DNA of 64,000 nt from the NCBI RefSeq assembly GCF_028561335.1, contig NZ_JAQQTG010000020.1:62001-126000 (forward strand), in the 5' to 3' direction. Positions 1 through 8,935 of this stretch are shown piece after piece. The notes under the pieces are model-generated. The model was not told the DNA's origin, did not search any database, and saw only the letters and a list, made by a program, of their open reading frames with translations. Position numbers and translations under genes: made by a program. This DNA comes from Aequorivita todarodis (lineage in GTDB: Bacteria; Bacteroidota; Bacteroidia; Flavobacteriales; Flavobacteriaceae). Within the stretch, counting starts at the first letter, position 1; each line of letters begins with the position of its first letter.

Positions 1-5
1 AGAAG

Positions 6-980
6 ATGCGCGAAGCGGCATTCGTCAAGCAAAATAAGGAAAAATGGATTGCTTTTGAAAAGGCAATCACACTTAATTCAAAAATAAGTCCAGACCAGCT
101 TGCCGACCATTACATCCAACTTACCAACGACCTTGCCTATGCGCAGACCTATTACCCTGACAGCAAGGCGCTTCAGTATTTAAATTCGTTGGCTTCGCAG
201 GCGCACCAAAAGATTTATAAGAATAAAAAAGAAACCAAAAACCGCATTGTAAGTTTTTGGAAATACGAGTTTCCGCTGTTTTTCCGGCAGCATCAGCGTA
301 TGTTGCTCTTTTCGTTTTTAATCTTTGCCACCGCTACGGCAATTGGCGCCATTTCAGCCTTGAACGACGATTCATTCGTTCGATTGATTCTCGGCGACGG
401 TTACGTAAACGAAACATTGAACAATATTGACAAAGGCGACCCGACCGCCATTTACAAAAGCGGCAGCGAGATCGGCACTTTTTTGGGCATTACCATCAAC
501 AACATCCGTGTGGCGTTTTTGGCGTATGCTTTTGGGGTGATCACTTCTTTGGGAACCGCCTATTTGCTCTTCAGCAACGGGGTAATGCTCGGGGCTTTTT
601 TCACATTTTTTTATAATCGTGATTTGCTCTTTGAAGCTTCAAAAAGCGTTTGGCTGCACGGCACCATCGAGATTTCGGTAATTGTTATTGCAGGCTGCGC
701 GGGAATGGTGATGGGCAACAGCATTCTTTTCCCCAAAACATATTCGCGGAAAGTTTCTTTCTTAAAAGGCGCTAAGGACGGCCTTAAAATCGTGGTGAGC
801 ACCATTCCCTTTTTCATCATTGCCGGTTTTATTGAAGGGTTTATAACCCGTTACAGCAATATGCCCGTTTGGTTGGCAATGACCATTATTTTTACTTCCT
901 TGGCACTTATTATTTTTTATTACGTTATTTATCCCATCATCCTCAACAAAAAGCATGCAGCACAAACACATACCGCTTAA
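6..980 (+). CDS. SpoIIM/DUF95-family integral membrane protein
   Basis: A 324-residue protein with a soluble, charged N-terminal ~95 residues followed by several hydrophobic segments (first near residues 98-118, others through the C-terminus). It resembles the stage II sporulation protein M (DUF95) family, which in non-sporulating Bacteroidota is an uncharacterised membrane protein encoded beside DUF4129, DUF4350, MoxR and DUF58 genes. That is exactly the order that follows here, so the operon probably starts to the left of the window. The ATG lies five bases from the window edge, so an upstream start cannot be excluded. Its 3' end overlaps the next gene by 26 bp, suggesting translational coupling. 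Function is unknown; family placement is fairly sure. Confidence 0.8.
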   Translation: MREAAFVKQNKEKWIAFEKAITLNSKISPDQLADHYIQLTNDLAYAQTYYPDSKALQYLNSLASQAHQKIYKNKKETKNRIVSFWKYEFPLFFRQHQRMLLFSFLIFATATAIGAISALNDDSFVRLILGDGYVNETLNNIDKGDPTAIYKSGSEIGTFLGITINNIRVAFLAYAFGVITSLGTAYLLFSNGVMLGAFFTFFYNRDLLFEASKSVWLHGTIEISVIVIAGCAGMVMGNSILFPKTYSRKVSFLKGAKDGLKIVVSTIPFFIIAGFIEGFITRYSNMPVWLAMTIIFTSLALIIFYYVIYPIILNKKHAAQTHTA

Positions 981-1881
981 ACAGCAACGCGACGTAGGCG
1001 AAATGATCACGGTCTATTTCGAGTTTTTCAAACAGAATTTCAAGCCTTTTTTAAACATTTTTATCAGCTATAACGGAATCTTTATCCTTGGATTTTTGGG
1101 CGTAAGCTATCTTTTGGTTACTGGTTTCATCGGTACATTTGTAAACACGCCCGTTTTTGGAATAGGTGCGGATACTTCCAGTTACGAAGCTTATTTTATT
1201 TCGGGGGTTGTGGGTTTTATTGTTCTCTTTATGATCACGGCCCTCCTAAATTATAGCCTCGCCGCGGTTTATATGATTCAGTACCAGCAAAATAAAGGCG
1301 GTGCCGTGGAGAAAAAGAAGGTTTGGGAAATGGTAAAACAAAATCTCGGAAAAATTTTCCTCTTCGTCATTTTGGCGATGTTTATGTATGTTGTGCTCGT
1401 GGTTTTTGGCGTAATTATCTCTTTTATTCCACTTTTGGGAACCATTGCCTATTACATAATGATTTTGGCCTTCATGAGTTGGATGGGCCTTTCGTTTATG
1501 GCCATGATAAACGACAACAAAGAAGTAACCGACGCTTTCGGGGAAGGCTGGAAACTGCTGAGAAAGTACTTTTGGAAAAGCGTCCTTTCAAATTTGGTGA
1601 TTGGCATGCTGCTCGGCATTTTAATGATGGTCGTTTTGATGGTTCCCGGAATTTTGATAGGAATCTATGCCTTCCATTCCTTGGACACGGGCGTTGACCT
1701 TGCCAATTCGCCAGTGGCAAATGTGATTTGGACGCTGGCACTTTCTTTTGTTTTAATACTTTATACCATTAACCAATCGCTTTCGCAGTTTGTAAACGGA
1801 ATTCTCTATTATTCCCTGCACGAGGAAACCTATAACGAGGCCACCCGAGAACGTATTGAAAATATTGGCGCGGGTGAATAG
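955..1881 (+). CDS. Multi-pass membrane protein of the MoxR-linked operon
   Basis: A 308-residue protein with about six hydrophobic stretches separated by short charged loops and a polar C-terminus. No catalytic motif is visible. It lies between the SpoIIM-like and DUF4129 genes, overlapping both, which is the usual position of an uncharacterised membrane protein in this Flavobacteriia operon. An in-frame ATG at 1003 could be an alternative start just before the first membrane segment. Role unknown; probably part of the same membrane assembly as its neighbours. Confidence 0.75.
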   Translation: MQHKHIPLKQQRDVGEMITVYFEFFKQNFKPFLNIFISYNGIFILGFLGVSYLLVTGFIGTFVNTPVFGIGADTSSYEAYFISGVVGFIVLFMITALLNYSLAAVYMIQYQQNKGGAVEKKKVWEMVKQNLGKIFLFVILAMFMYVVLVVFGVIISFIPLLGTIAYYIMILAFMSWMGLSFMAMINDNKEVTDAFGEGWKLLRKYFWKSVLSNLVIGMLLGILMMVVLMVPGILIGIYAFHSLDTGVDLANSPVANVIWTLALSFVLILYTINQSLSQFVNGILYYSLHEETYNEATRERIENIGAGE

Positions 1882-2599
1882 ATACCTTTTCATATTATTT
1901 TTTCTTTTGAATTCCCTCGCAGCCATAGCTTCCGTGAAAGATAGTCTCACGGTTTCAATTGACAGCACCAAGGTTGTTCCAAAACATTTTTCAGAAAATT
2001 TAAGTGAGAAATATTCCGGAAGTGATTTTGACTACGATGCCATGGAAGGCGAGGCCGAAAACTTTTTGGGGCGCGCCATTACCTGGTTTTTCCAAAAGCT
2101 CGGGGAAATTTTCGGCATCAACCTTTCACCCGAAATGTATCAGATCATCAAATTCATTATTTATGGCCTGCTCATCGTTTTCGCAATATATATTTTGGTG
2201 AAATTGCTCGTCGGCGATAATGCTTCGTCCTTTTTCAGCAGAAAAAGCAAAATGGTCGCGCCGCTCAATATTCAAGAGGAACATATTGAAAATATAGACT
2301 TGGACAGCTACATAAAAAACGCTTTAAAGGAAGAAAATTACCGCTTGGCGATTCGCTATATGTATCTTAAATCATTGAAATTACTGTCGCTGAACAACAT
2401 CATCGATTGGCATTTTGAAAAAACCAACAGCGACTATTACCGCGAAATTGAGAATACTACCTTAAAGGAAAACTTCAAAAAAACTTCCTATCTCTACGAC
2501 AACATTTGGTACGGCGAATACGCACTGGATAAGGCCGGTTTTGAAAACGCCGAAAAAGATTTTGAACGACTGAACCAAAACCTGAAAAATGCTGGATAA
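1874..2599 (+). CDS. DUF4129 domain protein with signal peptide
   Basis: The frame is open from a TTG at 1856, but I prefer the GTG at 1874, because translation from it begins directly with a clean signal peptide (hydrophobic run ending LNSLAAIAS). The 241-residue product then has an extracytoplasmic stretch, one transmembrane helix around residues 90-115 and a C-terminal cytoplasmic DUF4129 domain with the typical region ENYRLAIRYMYLKSLKLL. DUF4129 proteins are found with MoxR, DUF58 and DUF4350 genes in transglutaminase/protease-like membrane systems of unknown function. The start overlaps the preceding stop codon region and the end overlaps the next gene by 11 bp. Confidence 0.78.
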   Translation: MNRYLFILFFLLNSLAAIASVKDSLTVSIDSTKVVPKHFSENLSEKYSGSDFDYDAMEGEAENFLGRAITWFFQKLGEIFGINLSPEMYQIIKFIIYGLLIVFAIYILVKLLVGDNASSFFSRKSKMVAPLNIQEEHIENIDLDSYIKNALKEENYRLAIRYMYLKSLKLLSLNNIIDWHFEKTNSDYYREIENTTLKENFKKTSYLYDNIWYGEYALDKAGFENAEKDFERLNQNLKNAG

Positions 2600-3776
2600 A
2601 CGTTCAAAAAGGGTACTGTGGATTTTCGGAATCGCGTTGCTGGGCATCGTGATTACGGAGCTCGTGCGCCCAAAACCTATCGATTGGCGCGCCAGTTACA
2701 CTTCGGCAGATAAAATTCCGTTCGGCGGGTTTGTGCTATTTGAGGAAGCCCCTTCCCTATTCAAAAATGCCGAAATAGAAAAGATTGCCAAAGACCCCTA
2801 CGAGTTTTTGACGGACAGCACCTATGCGCAAAATTCGGCCTATATTTTTATCAATGACGAAATATTCTTTGATGAAAGACAGACCGATGAAATTTTAAAA
2901 TATGTGGAAAACGGAAACACAGTGTTTATCGCTTCCCGCAGCATTGGTTACATTCTGCGGGATTCCCTCGGCATCGAATCCACGGCCAATTACAATATTT
3001 TGGAAGAAGAAATTCGCCCTCAATTTTTCTCGCCTTCTCTAAAGCAGGATTCGCTTCCCGCTTTCAAAAAAGGCGTTTTTAAAGCTTCCTTTATCGAAAT
3101 TGACACCTTAAATACCACCGCATTAGGATATTATGAAAATGCCGATAATGCATTGGGAGATTTGAATTATGTGAAAGTAAACTTCGGAAAAGGACAGTTT
3201 TTATTGCACAACTTGCCCGAAGCTTTTTCAAATTATTATCTGCTAAAAGGCAACGAGCAATACGCCGCCAACGTGCTCTCGTACATAGATGCGGACAAAA
3301 TTTATTGGGATGAATATTTAAAATCCGGCCGAAAAGTGGTCACTTCGCCCATGCGATTTGTTTTGGACCAAGCGCCGCTCACTTGGGCATATTATGTTTT
3401 AATTGGCGGATTGTTGATTTTTGTACTTTTCAAGGGAAAAAGGGAACAGCGGATTGTGGAAGTTATTGAGCCGATGGAAAATACTTCGGTGGAATTCACC
3501 AAAACCATTGGCGACCTATATTTTCAGCATAAGGATTACAGCAATATTATTGCAAAGAAAATCACCTATTTTATGGAAACCCTTCGCTCAAAATATTATG
3601 TGAACACAAATGAAATTACGGAAGATTTCATCAAAAAACTGGCGCTGAAAAGCGGAAATACATTGGAAAAGACCCAGAAATTGATGCACTTAATAAAACA
3701 TTTAAAAGAAAAATCAGTCCACAGTGAAGCCGATTTGCTGGAACTGAACAAGCAAATAGAAGCATTTAGACTATAA
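2589..3776 (+). CDS. DUF4350 domain-containing membrane protein
   Basis: A 395-residue protein: an N-terminal membrane anchor (residues ~8-26), a long extracytoplasmic DUF4350 region whose fold resembles glutamine-amidotransferase-like or GldG-like modules, a second membrane helix near residues 265-282 (YYVLIGGLLIFVLFKGKRE), and a cytoplasmic C-terminal ~110 residues. The ATG overlaps the previous gene by 11 bp and the stop is three bases from the MoxR start, so the four genes are clearly co-translated. Exact function unknown. Confidence 0.78.
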   Translation: MLDKRSKRVLWIFGIALLGIVITELVRPKPIDWRASYTSADKIPFGGFVLFEEAPSLFKNAEIEKIAKDPYEFLTDSTYAQNSAYIFINDEIFFDERQTDEILKYVENGNTVFIASRSIGYILRDSLGIESTANYNILEEEIRPQFFSPSLKQDSLPAFKKGVFKASFIEIDTLNTTALGYYENADNALGDLNYVKVNFGKGQFLLHNLPEAFSNYYLLKGNEQYAANVLSYIDADKIYWDEYLKSGRKVVTSPMRFVLDQAPLTWAYYVLIGGLLIFVLFKGKREQRIVEVIEPMENTSVEFTKTIGDLYFQHKDYSNIIAKKITYFMETLRSKYYVNTNEITEDFIKKLALKSGNTLEKTQKLMHLIKHLKEKSVHSEADLLELNKQIEAFRL

Positions 3777-3779
3777 ATT

Positions 3780-4772
3780 ATGGAAGAAACACAGGAAAAT
3801 CCGTTGGAATTCAACGCGCGAATCGATTTAAAAAATCTGCAGGAAGCTGTTGAAAAAATAAAAGCCGAACTCGGAAAGGTAATCGTTGGCCAACACGATA
3901 TGCTGGAAATGCTAATCATTTCAATACTTACCGACGGCCATTCGTTGATTGAAGGCGTACCGGGCGTTGCGAAAACCTTGACCGCAAAACTGTTGGCAAA
4001 GACGTTGGCGGTAGATTTCAGCAGAATCCAGTTCACGCCAGATTTGATGCCGAGCGATATTTTGGGAACTTCAATTTTCAACGTAAAAACGAGCGAGTTT
4101 GAATTTAAGCAGGGTCCCGTTTTCTCAAACATCGTTTTGATTGACGAAATAAACCGTGCCCCCGCAAAAACACAGGCTGCACTTTTTGAAATTATGGAAG
4201 AGCGCCAAGTAACGATGGATGGCATCGAATATAAAATGGAACCGCCATTTTTGGTTTTCGCCACCCAAAACCCTGTGGAACAGGAAGGAACTTACGCCCT
4301 GCCGGAAGCGCAATTGGACCGTTTTCTTTTTAAAATAAATGTGCCCTATCCTACTTTGGAAGAAGAAATCCACATCCTTGAAAACGAACACCACCGGAAG
4401 GATGCTTTTGTTTTAGACAGCGTGACACAAGTACTGGACGCAAAACAGATTGCGGAATATCAACACACCATTAAACAAATAATTATTGAAAGCAATTTGC
4501 TGAAATACATTGCCGCAATTGTGGACAATACACGAACCAACGCAAATCTATTTTTGGGTGCCTCTCCACGTGCATCGTTGGCGATTATGAATGCTTCCAA
4601 AGCATTGGCTGCAATGAACGGCCGCGATTTTGTAACGCCGGACGATATTAAAAAAATTGCTCCTTCGGTTTTAAGACACAGAATTATGCTAACCCCGGAG
4701 CGCGAAATGGAAGGAATAACGGCAGATAAAGTGGTGCAACAGATTATTGAAACTATTGAAATTCCGCGTTAG
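3780..4772 (+). CDS. MoxR-family AAA+ ATPase
   Basis: A 330-residue AAA+ ATPase. Walker A is GVPGVAKT at residues 59-66 and Walker B ends in LIDEINR around 120-125; a sensor-1 segment ATQNPVEQEGTY follows. These are signatures of the MoxR family, which acts as a chaperone or metal-insertion ATPase, usually with von Willebrand-type or DUF58 partners. The following DUF58 gene and the preceding DUF4129/DUF4350 genes form its standard Bacteroidota neighbourhood. The client is unknown. Family assignment is firm. Confidence 0.93.
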   Translation: MEETQENPLEFNARIDLKNLQEAVEKIKAELGKVIVGQHDMLEMLIISILTDGHSLIEGVPGVAKTLTAKLLAKTLAVDFSRIQFTPDLMPSDILGTSIFNVKTSEFEFKQGPVFSNIVLIDEINRAPAKTQAALFEIMEERQVTMDGIEYKMEPPFLVFATQNPVEQEGTYALPEAQLDRFLFKINVPYPTLEEEIHILENEHHRKDAFVLDSVTQVLDAKQIAEYQHTIKQIIIESNLLKYIAAIVDNTRTNANLFLGASPRASLAIMNASKALAAMNGRDFVTPDDIKKIAPSVLRHRIMLTPEREMEGITADKVVQQIIETIEIPR

Positions 4773-4788
4773 GGATTCGGGATTTGTT

Positions 4789-4812
4789 AACCTGCCTGCC
4801 GATAGACAGGTT
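4789..4812. repeat. Small palindromic intergenic element
   Basis: Inverted repeat AACCTG ... CAGGTT with a 12-base centre (CTGCC-type core) between the MoxR and DUF58 genes, followed by direct copies of the AT-rich word TTGAATTTTGAA. Similar CCTGCC palindromes are common between genes in flavobacterial genomes. No function can be read from it. Confidence 0.45.
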
Positions 4813-4863
4813 CAGGATTCATTAAATCTTGAATTTTGAACCTTGAATTTTGAATTAAAAAAA

Positions 4864-6198
4864 ATGAAGAAATTCCTTAAAAGCCTATACCTAAAAAAAC
4901 GATTTTTCAGCGTGCTGTTCTCGCTTGCGGTGCTGTTTGTGGTTTCGTACTTTTTTCAGGAACTGTTTGGCGTGGCAAAGCTTTTGTTTTATTTGCTTTT
5001 GGGAGTTTTCGTTTTTGATGTTTTCCTATTATATCGAAATAAAACTGGAATTCAGGCACAGCGAATACTGCCCGAAAAGCTTTCCAACGGTGATGATAAT
5101 TCCATCGAAATTAAGGTTGTAAATAGGTTTCAGTTTAAAACTTCCGTGAAGATTATTGACGAATTGCCCATTCAGTGGCAGATTCGCGATTTTAAGATCG
5201 AAGCTATTTTAAATGCTTCCGAAGAAAAGAAATTTACCTATCAAGTCCGGCCAACAGAGCGCGGGGAATATCACTTCGGAAATCTGAATATCTTTTCCTC
5301 TACGGTTTTGGGATTGGTTGCCCGTAAACAACAGTTTTCCGCGGAAGCGATGGTGCCAAATTATCCTTCGTTTCTTCAGCTTAAAAAATATGATTTCATC
5401 GCTTTTACCAATAGATTGAAGCTTTTCGGACTTAAAAAAATCCGAAGAATTGGCCATACCATGGAGTTTGAGCAAATAAAGGATTACACGTCGGGCGACG
5501 ATGTGCGGAATATAAACTGGAAAGCCACGGCAAAACGAAACAGCCTGATGGTGAACCAATTTCAGGATGAAAAATCACAGCCGGTATATTCGGTAATCGA
5601 TAAAGGAAGGGTAATGAAAATGCCCTTCAACCAACTGAGTTTGCTGGATTATGCCATTAATGCTACACTTGTTATTTCAAACATAGTCCTCAAAAAACAC
5701 GACAAAGCCGGAATGTTCACGTTTTCCCGAAAAGTGGAAGACCGTGTCATTGCGCAACGGCGAAGTGCGCAAATGCACCTTATATTGGAAACACTTTACA
5801 ATGTGGAAACCGATTTCTCGGAAAGTGATTTTTCGCGATTGTATGTTGATGTGAAGCGACATATCAAGCAACGAAGCCTGCTTTTGCTTTTCACAAATTT
5901 TGAAACGATGGATGCTTTGCACCGTCAGTTGCCGTATTTACAGGCAATCAACAAAGCCCATCTTTTGGTGGTTATCTTTTTTGAGAATACCGAGTTGAAA
6001 TCCTTTATGCACAAAAAAGCAACCACCACCCATCAAGTTTTTGAGAAGACAATTGCTGAAAAATTTATTTATGAAAAGAAGCTGATCGTAAACGAGCTAC
6101 ATAAATACGGCATCCAATCCATTCTTACCGCGCCGGAAAACCTTACGGTGAATACCATCAATAAGTATTTGGAAATAAAGGCGAGAGGGCTTCTTTAA
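4864..6198 (+). CDS. DUF58 domain protein
   Basis: A 444-residue protein. The frame is open from a TTG at 4843, but the ATG at 4864 (MKKFLKSLYLKKRFFS) is the likelier start. Two N-terminal membrane helices (about residues 15-55) precede a beta-rich region and the DUF58 core with the diagnostic segment DVRNINWKATAK, then a degenerate von Willebrand factor A-like fold (YSVIDKGR). DUF58 proteins partner with MoxR ATPases. Last gene of the operon that begins left of the window; the palindromic element and 91-bp gap before it may lower its expression relative to moxR. Confidence 0.87.
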   Translation: MKKFLKSLYLKKRFFSVLFSLAVLFVVSYFFQELFGVAKLLFYLLLGVFVFDVFLLYRNKTGIQAQRILPEKLSNGDDNSIEIKVVNRFQFKTSVKIIDELPIQWQIRDFKIEAILNASEEKKFTYQVRPTERGEYHFGNLNIFSSTVLGLVARKQQFSAEAMVPNYPSFLQLKKYDFIAFTNRLKLFGLKKIRRIGHTMEFEQIKDYTSGDDVRNINWKATAKRNSLMVNQFQDEKSQPVYSVIDKGRVMKMPFNQLSLLDYAINATLVISNIVLKKHDKAGMFTFSRKVEDRVIAQRRSAQMHLILETLYNVETDFSESDFSRLYVDVKRHIKQRSLLLLFTNFETMDALHRQLPYLQAINKAHLLVVIFFENTELKSFMHKKATTTHQVFEKTIAEKFIYEKKLIVNELHKYGIQSILTAPENLTVNTINKYLEIKARGLL

Positions 6199-6228
6199 AT
6201 TTTCACTATAAATTATATTGATTAAATA

Positions 6229-6255
6229 TGTAAATTTGCATAAATATAATTTACA
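6229..6255 (+). promoter_or_regulatory. oxyR promoter with perfect inverted repeat
   Basis: A perfect 8-bp inverted repeat, TGTAAATT (6229-6236) and AATTTACA (6248-6255), spaced by 11 bp, ends at the base before the oxyR ATG. A perfect -7 element TAAATTTG (6231-6238) lies inside it. LysR-type regulators commonly autoregulate through such dyads, so this may be the autoregulatory site; transcription would start only ~10 bases before the ATG. Confidence 0.5.
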
Positions 6256-7194
6256 ATGACAATCACCCAACTTAAATACGTTTTGGCAGTCGCCGAACAG
6301 CAGAATTTCACAAAAGCTGCCGAAAAAACTTTTGTAACGCAACCCACGCTAAGTATGCAGATTCAAAAACTGGAGGAGGAATTGGAAATCCAGATTTTTG
6401 ACCGAAGTAAAAAACCCATTGAACTTACGGGCGTCGGTAAAAAAATTGTGGAGCAGGCACGAAACATTGTCAATGAGTCCGAACGCATGCAAGATGTTGT
6501 GGACCAGGAAAAAGGCTTTATTGGCGGGAATTTCAAACTCGGCATCATTCCTACCGTAATGCCAACATTGCTTCCTATGTTTTTGAAGAATTTTTCAAAC
6601 CGTTATCCAAAGGTGCAATTGAAAATTGAAGAACTGAACACAGACGAAATCATTACAAAAATTAACGATGGCTATTTAGATGCCGCCATTGCAGCCACTC
6701 CGCTGGAACAGGAAAAAATAAAAGAAAGACCCATTTATTATGAGCCATTTGTAGGCTACATTCCGGAAAATCACCGTTTGGCCTCAAAGGAAAAGTTGGA
6801 AACCAATGACCTTGACATTGAGGATATATTATTGCTAGAAGACGGGCATTGTTTCCGCGATGGAATTATAAACCTCTGCAAAGCTTCAAAAAACGGGAGA
6901 AGTGAAAAATTTCAATTGGAGAGCGGTAGTTTTGAAACGTTATTAAAACTAGCCGACGAAGGTTTGGGCATGACGCTCCTTCCCTATTTACATACCTTGG
7001 ATATTTTGCCTTCGCAAACCAAGAATTTAAGATATTTTAAGGAACCTTCCCCTGCACGCGAAGTGAGCTTGATTTACAGTAAAAGTGAGTTGAAAATGCA
7101 AATTATCAATGCGCTGCACGATATTATTTCTGGCGTAATCCGCGGGGCAATTGCTTTTCAGGACGTGAAAATTATAAGTCCGACTAAAAAGTAG
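6256..7194 (+). CDS. oxyR: LysR-family peroxide sensor OxyR
   Basis: A 312-residue LysR-type regulator: N-terminal winged helix-turn-helix (residues ~1-60, FTKAAEKTFVTQPTLSMQIQ) and a periplasmic-binding-like effector domain. The segment EDGHCFRDGIINLC places cysteines at residues 199 and 208, precisely the peroxide-reactive pair C199/C208 known from Escherichia coli OxyR, which form a disulfide on oxidation and switch on antioxidant genes. Monocistronic, with its own promoter and followed by a strong terminator. No catalase or peroxiredoxin gene is adjacent. Assignment is very confident. Confidence 0.93.
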   Translation: MTITQLKYVLAVAEQQNFTKAAEKTFVTQPTLSMQIQKLEEELEIQIFDRSKKPIELTGVGKKIVEQARNIVNESERMQDVVDQEKGFIGGNFKLGIIPTVMPTLLPMFLKNFSNRYPKVQLKIEELNTDEIITKINDGYLDAAIAATPLEQEKIKERPIYYEPFVGYIPENHRLASKEKLETNDLDIEDILLLEDGHCFRDGIINLCKASKNGRSEKFQLESGSFETLLKLADEGLGMTLLPYLHTLDILPSQTKNLRYFKEPSPAREVSLIYSKSELKMQIINALHDIISGVIRGAIAFQDVKIISPTKK

Positions 7195-7260
7195 CCCTTA
7201 TTCAGAGGTCAGTATTCAATGGTCAGTGAAATAACTAAATAACCCATTAACTATTAACTA

Positions 7261-7292
7261 AAAAATCCCGCCGAAAAAGGCGGGATTTTTTT
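7261..7292. terminator. Bidirectional rho-independent terminator
   Basis: Stem ATCCCGCC/GGCGGGAT with a GAAAAA loop, flanked by A5 on one side and T7 on the other, so it can end transcription from oxyR (plus) and from the small gene at 7291-7488 (minus). Confidence 0.92.
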
Positions 7293-7488
7293 ATGGGTTT
7301 AGATAAATTAGACATTGATTTAATTGGGGGTTCTGCTTGATAAGCGAGTCAATCCAGACTTTTAGTTCTTCTACTTCGTAGGGAAGTAATCTGGTTAACG
7401 CTTTCTTCAACTCCTTGCAAAACAAATTGACGTCAAAACTTACTTTTGAAAGTACAGCTTTGGTGTAATCAAACATTGCTCTTGCCAT
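7291..7488 (-). CDS. Small conserved protein, unknown function
   Basis: A 65-residue protein beginning MARAMFDYTKAVLSKVSFD and containing FCKELKKALTRLLPYEVEEL. I recognise this as a short soluble protein widely conserved in Bacteroidota with no assigned function. It is predicted mostly helical, with two cysteines. Its stop codon touches the bidirectional terminator, consistent with a real monocistronic gene. Confidence 0.75.
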   Translation of the reverse strand: MARAMFDYTKAVLSKVSFDVNLFCKELKKALTRLLPYEVEELKVWIDSLIKQNPQLNQCLIYLNP

Positions 7489-7678
7489 AGCTAATTGAGG
7501 TTTAGTTAAAAATTTAAGTAGGTAGATTTTTACAATAGGCAGAAGATTTTGTTTTAATGCGTTTTAAATATAACCATTTTTTTCGAATTAAATTCTGTTT
7601 GCGAGCCAATTAAGCTTGTTAAAAAATTGTTAATCACCTATCTGTGTTTCGCAAACCTTTGCACAATTGAGGTTTACA

Positions 7679-8131
7679 CTATTTAACCTTTAAAGTCCAT
7701 TCAAATTCAAAAGTAGAAACGACATCCCCCGCCGCATCCTTTCCTTCAGATTTCATCCAAATGGTTTGACCTTCCCCCGTAGAAATAGTTTTATCAATTG
7801 CTTCATTTATTAATGCACCATCGGTACAGGTAAACAAAATTCTGCCCTTAGCTTTTTTAGTGAAAGTAGCTCTATTATTCGCCACGAGCATCGAGATGTT
7901 TTTATTACTCTCCTTTATTTTCGACATAACCATAGCTCCGGTACTGAGCTCTGCAGCCATCCCCTGTACCGCCCAAAAAATGGATTTGAACGGGTTTTGA
8001 TTTATCCATCGATGTTTTACCGTGGTTATGCAAGTTGTTTCTGAAATTGATTTCACGCGTACGCCCGTAAAATAAGCCGAAGGCAATTTAAACAATAAAA
8101 AAGTATTGATTTTACTTGGGCTCAGTTTCAT
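7679..8131 (-). CDS. DUF4442 (hotdog-fold thioesterase-like) protein
   Basis: A 150-residue protein matching the DUF4442 family, which adopts the hotdog fold of acyl-CoA thioesterases. The central helix region NPFKSIFWAVQGMAAELSTGAM is typical of the family and sits where thioesterases carry their catalytic acidic residue. Substrate unknown. It stands alone, divergent from the DUF4870 operon. Confidence 0.8.
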   Translation of the reverse strand: MKLSPSKINTFLLFKLPSAYFTGVRVKSISETTCITTVKHRWINQNPFKSIFWAVQGMAAELSTGAMVMSKIKESNKNISMLVANNRATFTKKAKGRILFTCTDGALINEAIDKTISTGEGQTIWMKSEGKDAAGDVVSTFEFEWTLKVK

Positions 8132-8238
8132 TTTGACTTAAATATTATACGAAGATATTCAATATATTCTACACTTCCTATTTGTTAAAAATATGTTAAT
8201 TATAGTACTATGCGTAACATACTACTGTCTTTTAGACA

Positions 8239-8246
8239 TATATTTG
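8239..8246 (+). promoter_or_regulatory. Bacteroidetes-type -7 element
   Basis: TATATTTG matches the TAnnTTTG consensus recognised by the Bacteroidota primary sigma factor and lies 19 bases before the DUF4870 ATG. No convincing TTG -33 element is present. Confidence 0.55.
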
Positions 8247-8265
8247 CATAAGAAAATAACAAGCA

Positions 8266-8766
8266 ATGGAAACTACAATTTCAGAAAACCAGAAAAACGT
8301 AAGTGCATTTATTCACTTATCCACCTTTTTAAAATACTTTTTCCCGTTCGCGAATTTTATCGCGCCATTATTGATTTGGACATTCAATAAGGAAAAGGCT
8401 TTTGTGGACGAGCACGGAAAGCAGGCAATCAATTTTCAACTGAGTGTTTTAATCTACACCATACTTATTGGATTGATTTGTCTCCCCTTCTTTATCATTT
8501 TCGCGACGGACTTTATTTCATTGATAGAAACCATTGATAACAATGCAGGGGAATTTTCAGTAAACAACATTCAAAATCTTTCAGGATACATATTATTGTT
8601 CGGATTGGCCATTTTATTGCTTCTGGCATTGTTCGTTTTTGAACTCTATGCCGTAATAAATGCGTCCATCCACGCTTCGCGCGGGCAACTTTATCATTAC
8701 CCACTTTGTATTCCATTTATAAAAACCAACCTTAAAAACCCTATTCAAAATGAGCACATTAGTTAG
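8266..8766 (+). CDS. DUF4870 domain membrane protein
   Basis: A 166-residue protein with three to four membrane helices and the DUF4870 signature (SAFIHLSTFLKYFFPFANFIAP followed by EHGKQAINFQLS). Such proteins often precede PadR-PspC-DUF2807 genes, as here, and the set is regarded as an envelope-stress or adaptation module. The 3' end overlaps the next small gene by 17 bp. Confidence 0.82.
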   Translation: METTISENQKNVSAFIHLSTFLKYFFPFANFIAPLLIWTFNKEKAFVDEHGKQAINFQLSVLIYTILIGLICLPFFIIFATDFISLIETIDNNAGEFSVNNIQNLSGYILLFGLAILLLLALFVFELYAVINASIHASRGQLYHYPLCIPFIKTNLKNPIQNEHIS

Positions 8767-8935
8767 TTACCTATTGGCCGCCATTTTACAATTTATAGGC
8801 GTAAGTATGCCCACGGAACAGGAAACTGTTAGCGCATTGACTCATCAACAATGCGAAGAAACCACCAGTGTGCTTCCCTATTCATTCATCATCAATAGCG
8901 AACAAGAATTAAAAACAAGTAAAAACGAATTATGA
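8750..8935 (+). CDS. Small protein of the PadR/PspC operon
   Basis: A 61-residue product with a hydrophobic N-terminus (TLVSYLLAAILQFIGVS) and a polar tail. It overlaps the DUF4870 gene upstream and shares an ATGA stop/start overlap with the padR-like gene downstream, so its translation is coupled to both neighbours. I do not recognise a family; it may serve mainly to couple translation, or be a small membrane peptide. Confidence 0.5.
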   Translation: MSTLVSYLLAAILQFIGVSMPTEQETVSALTHQQCEETTSVLPYSFIINSEQELKTSKNEL

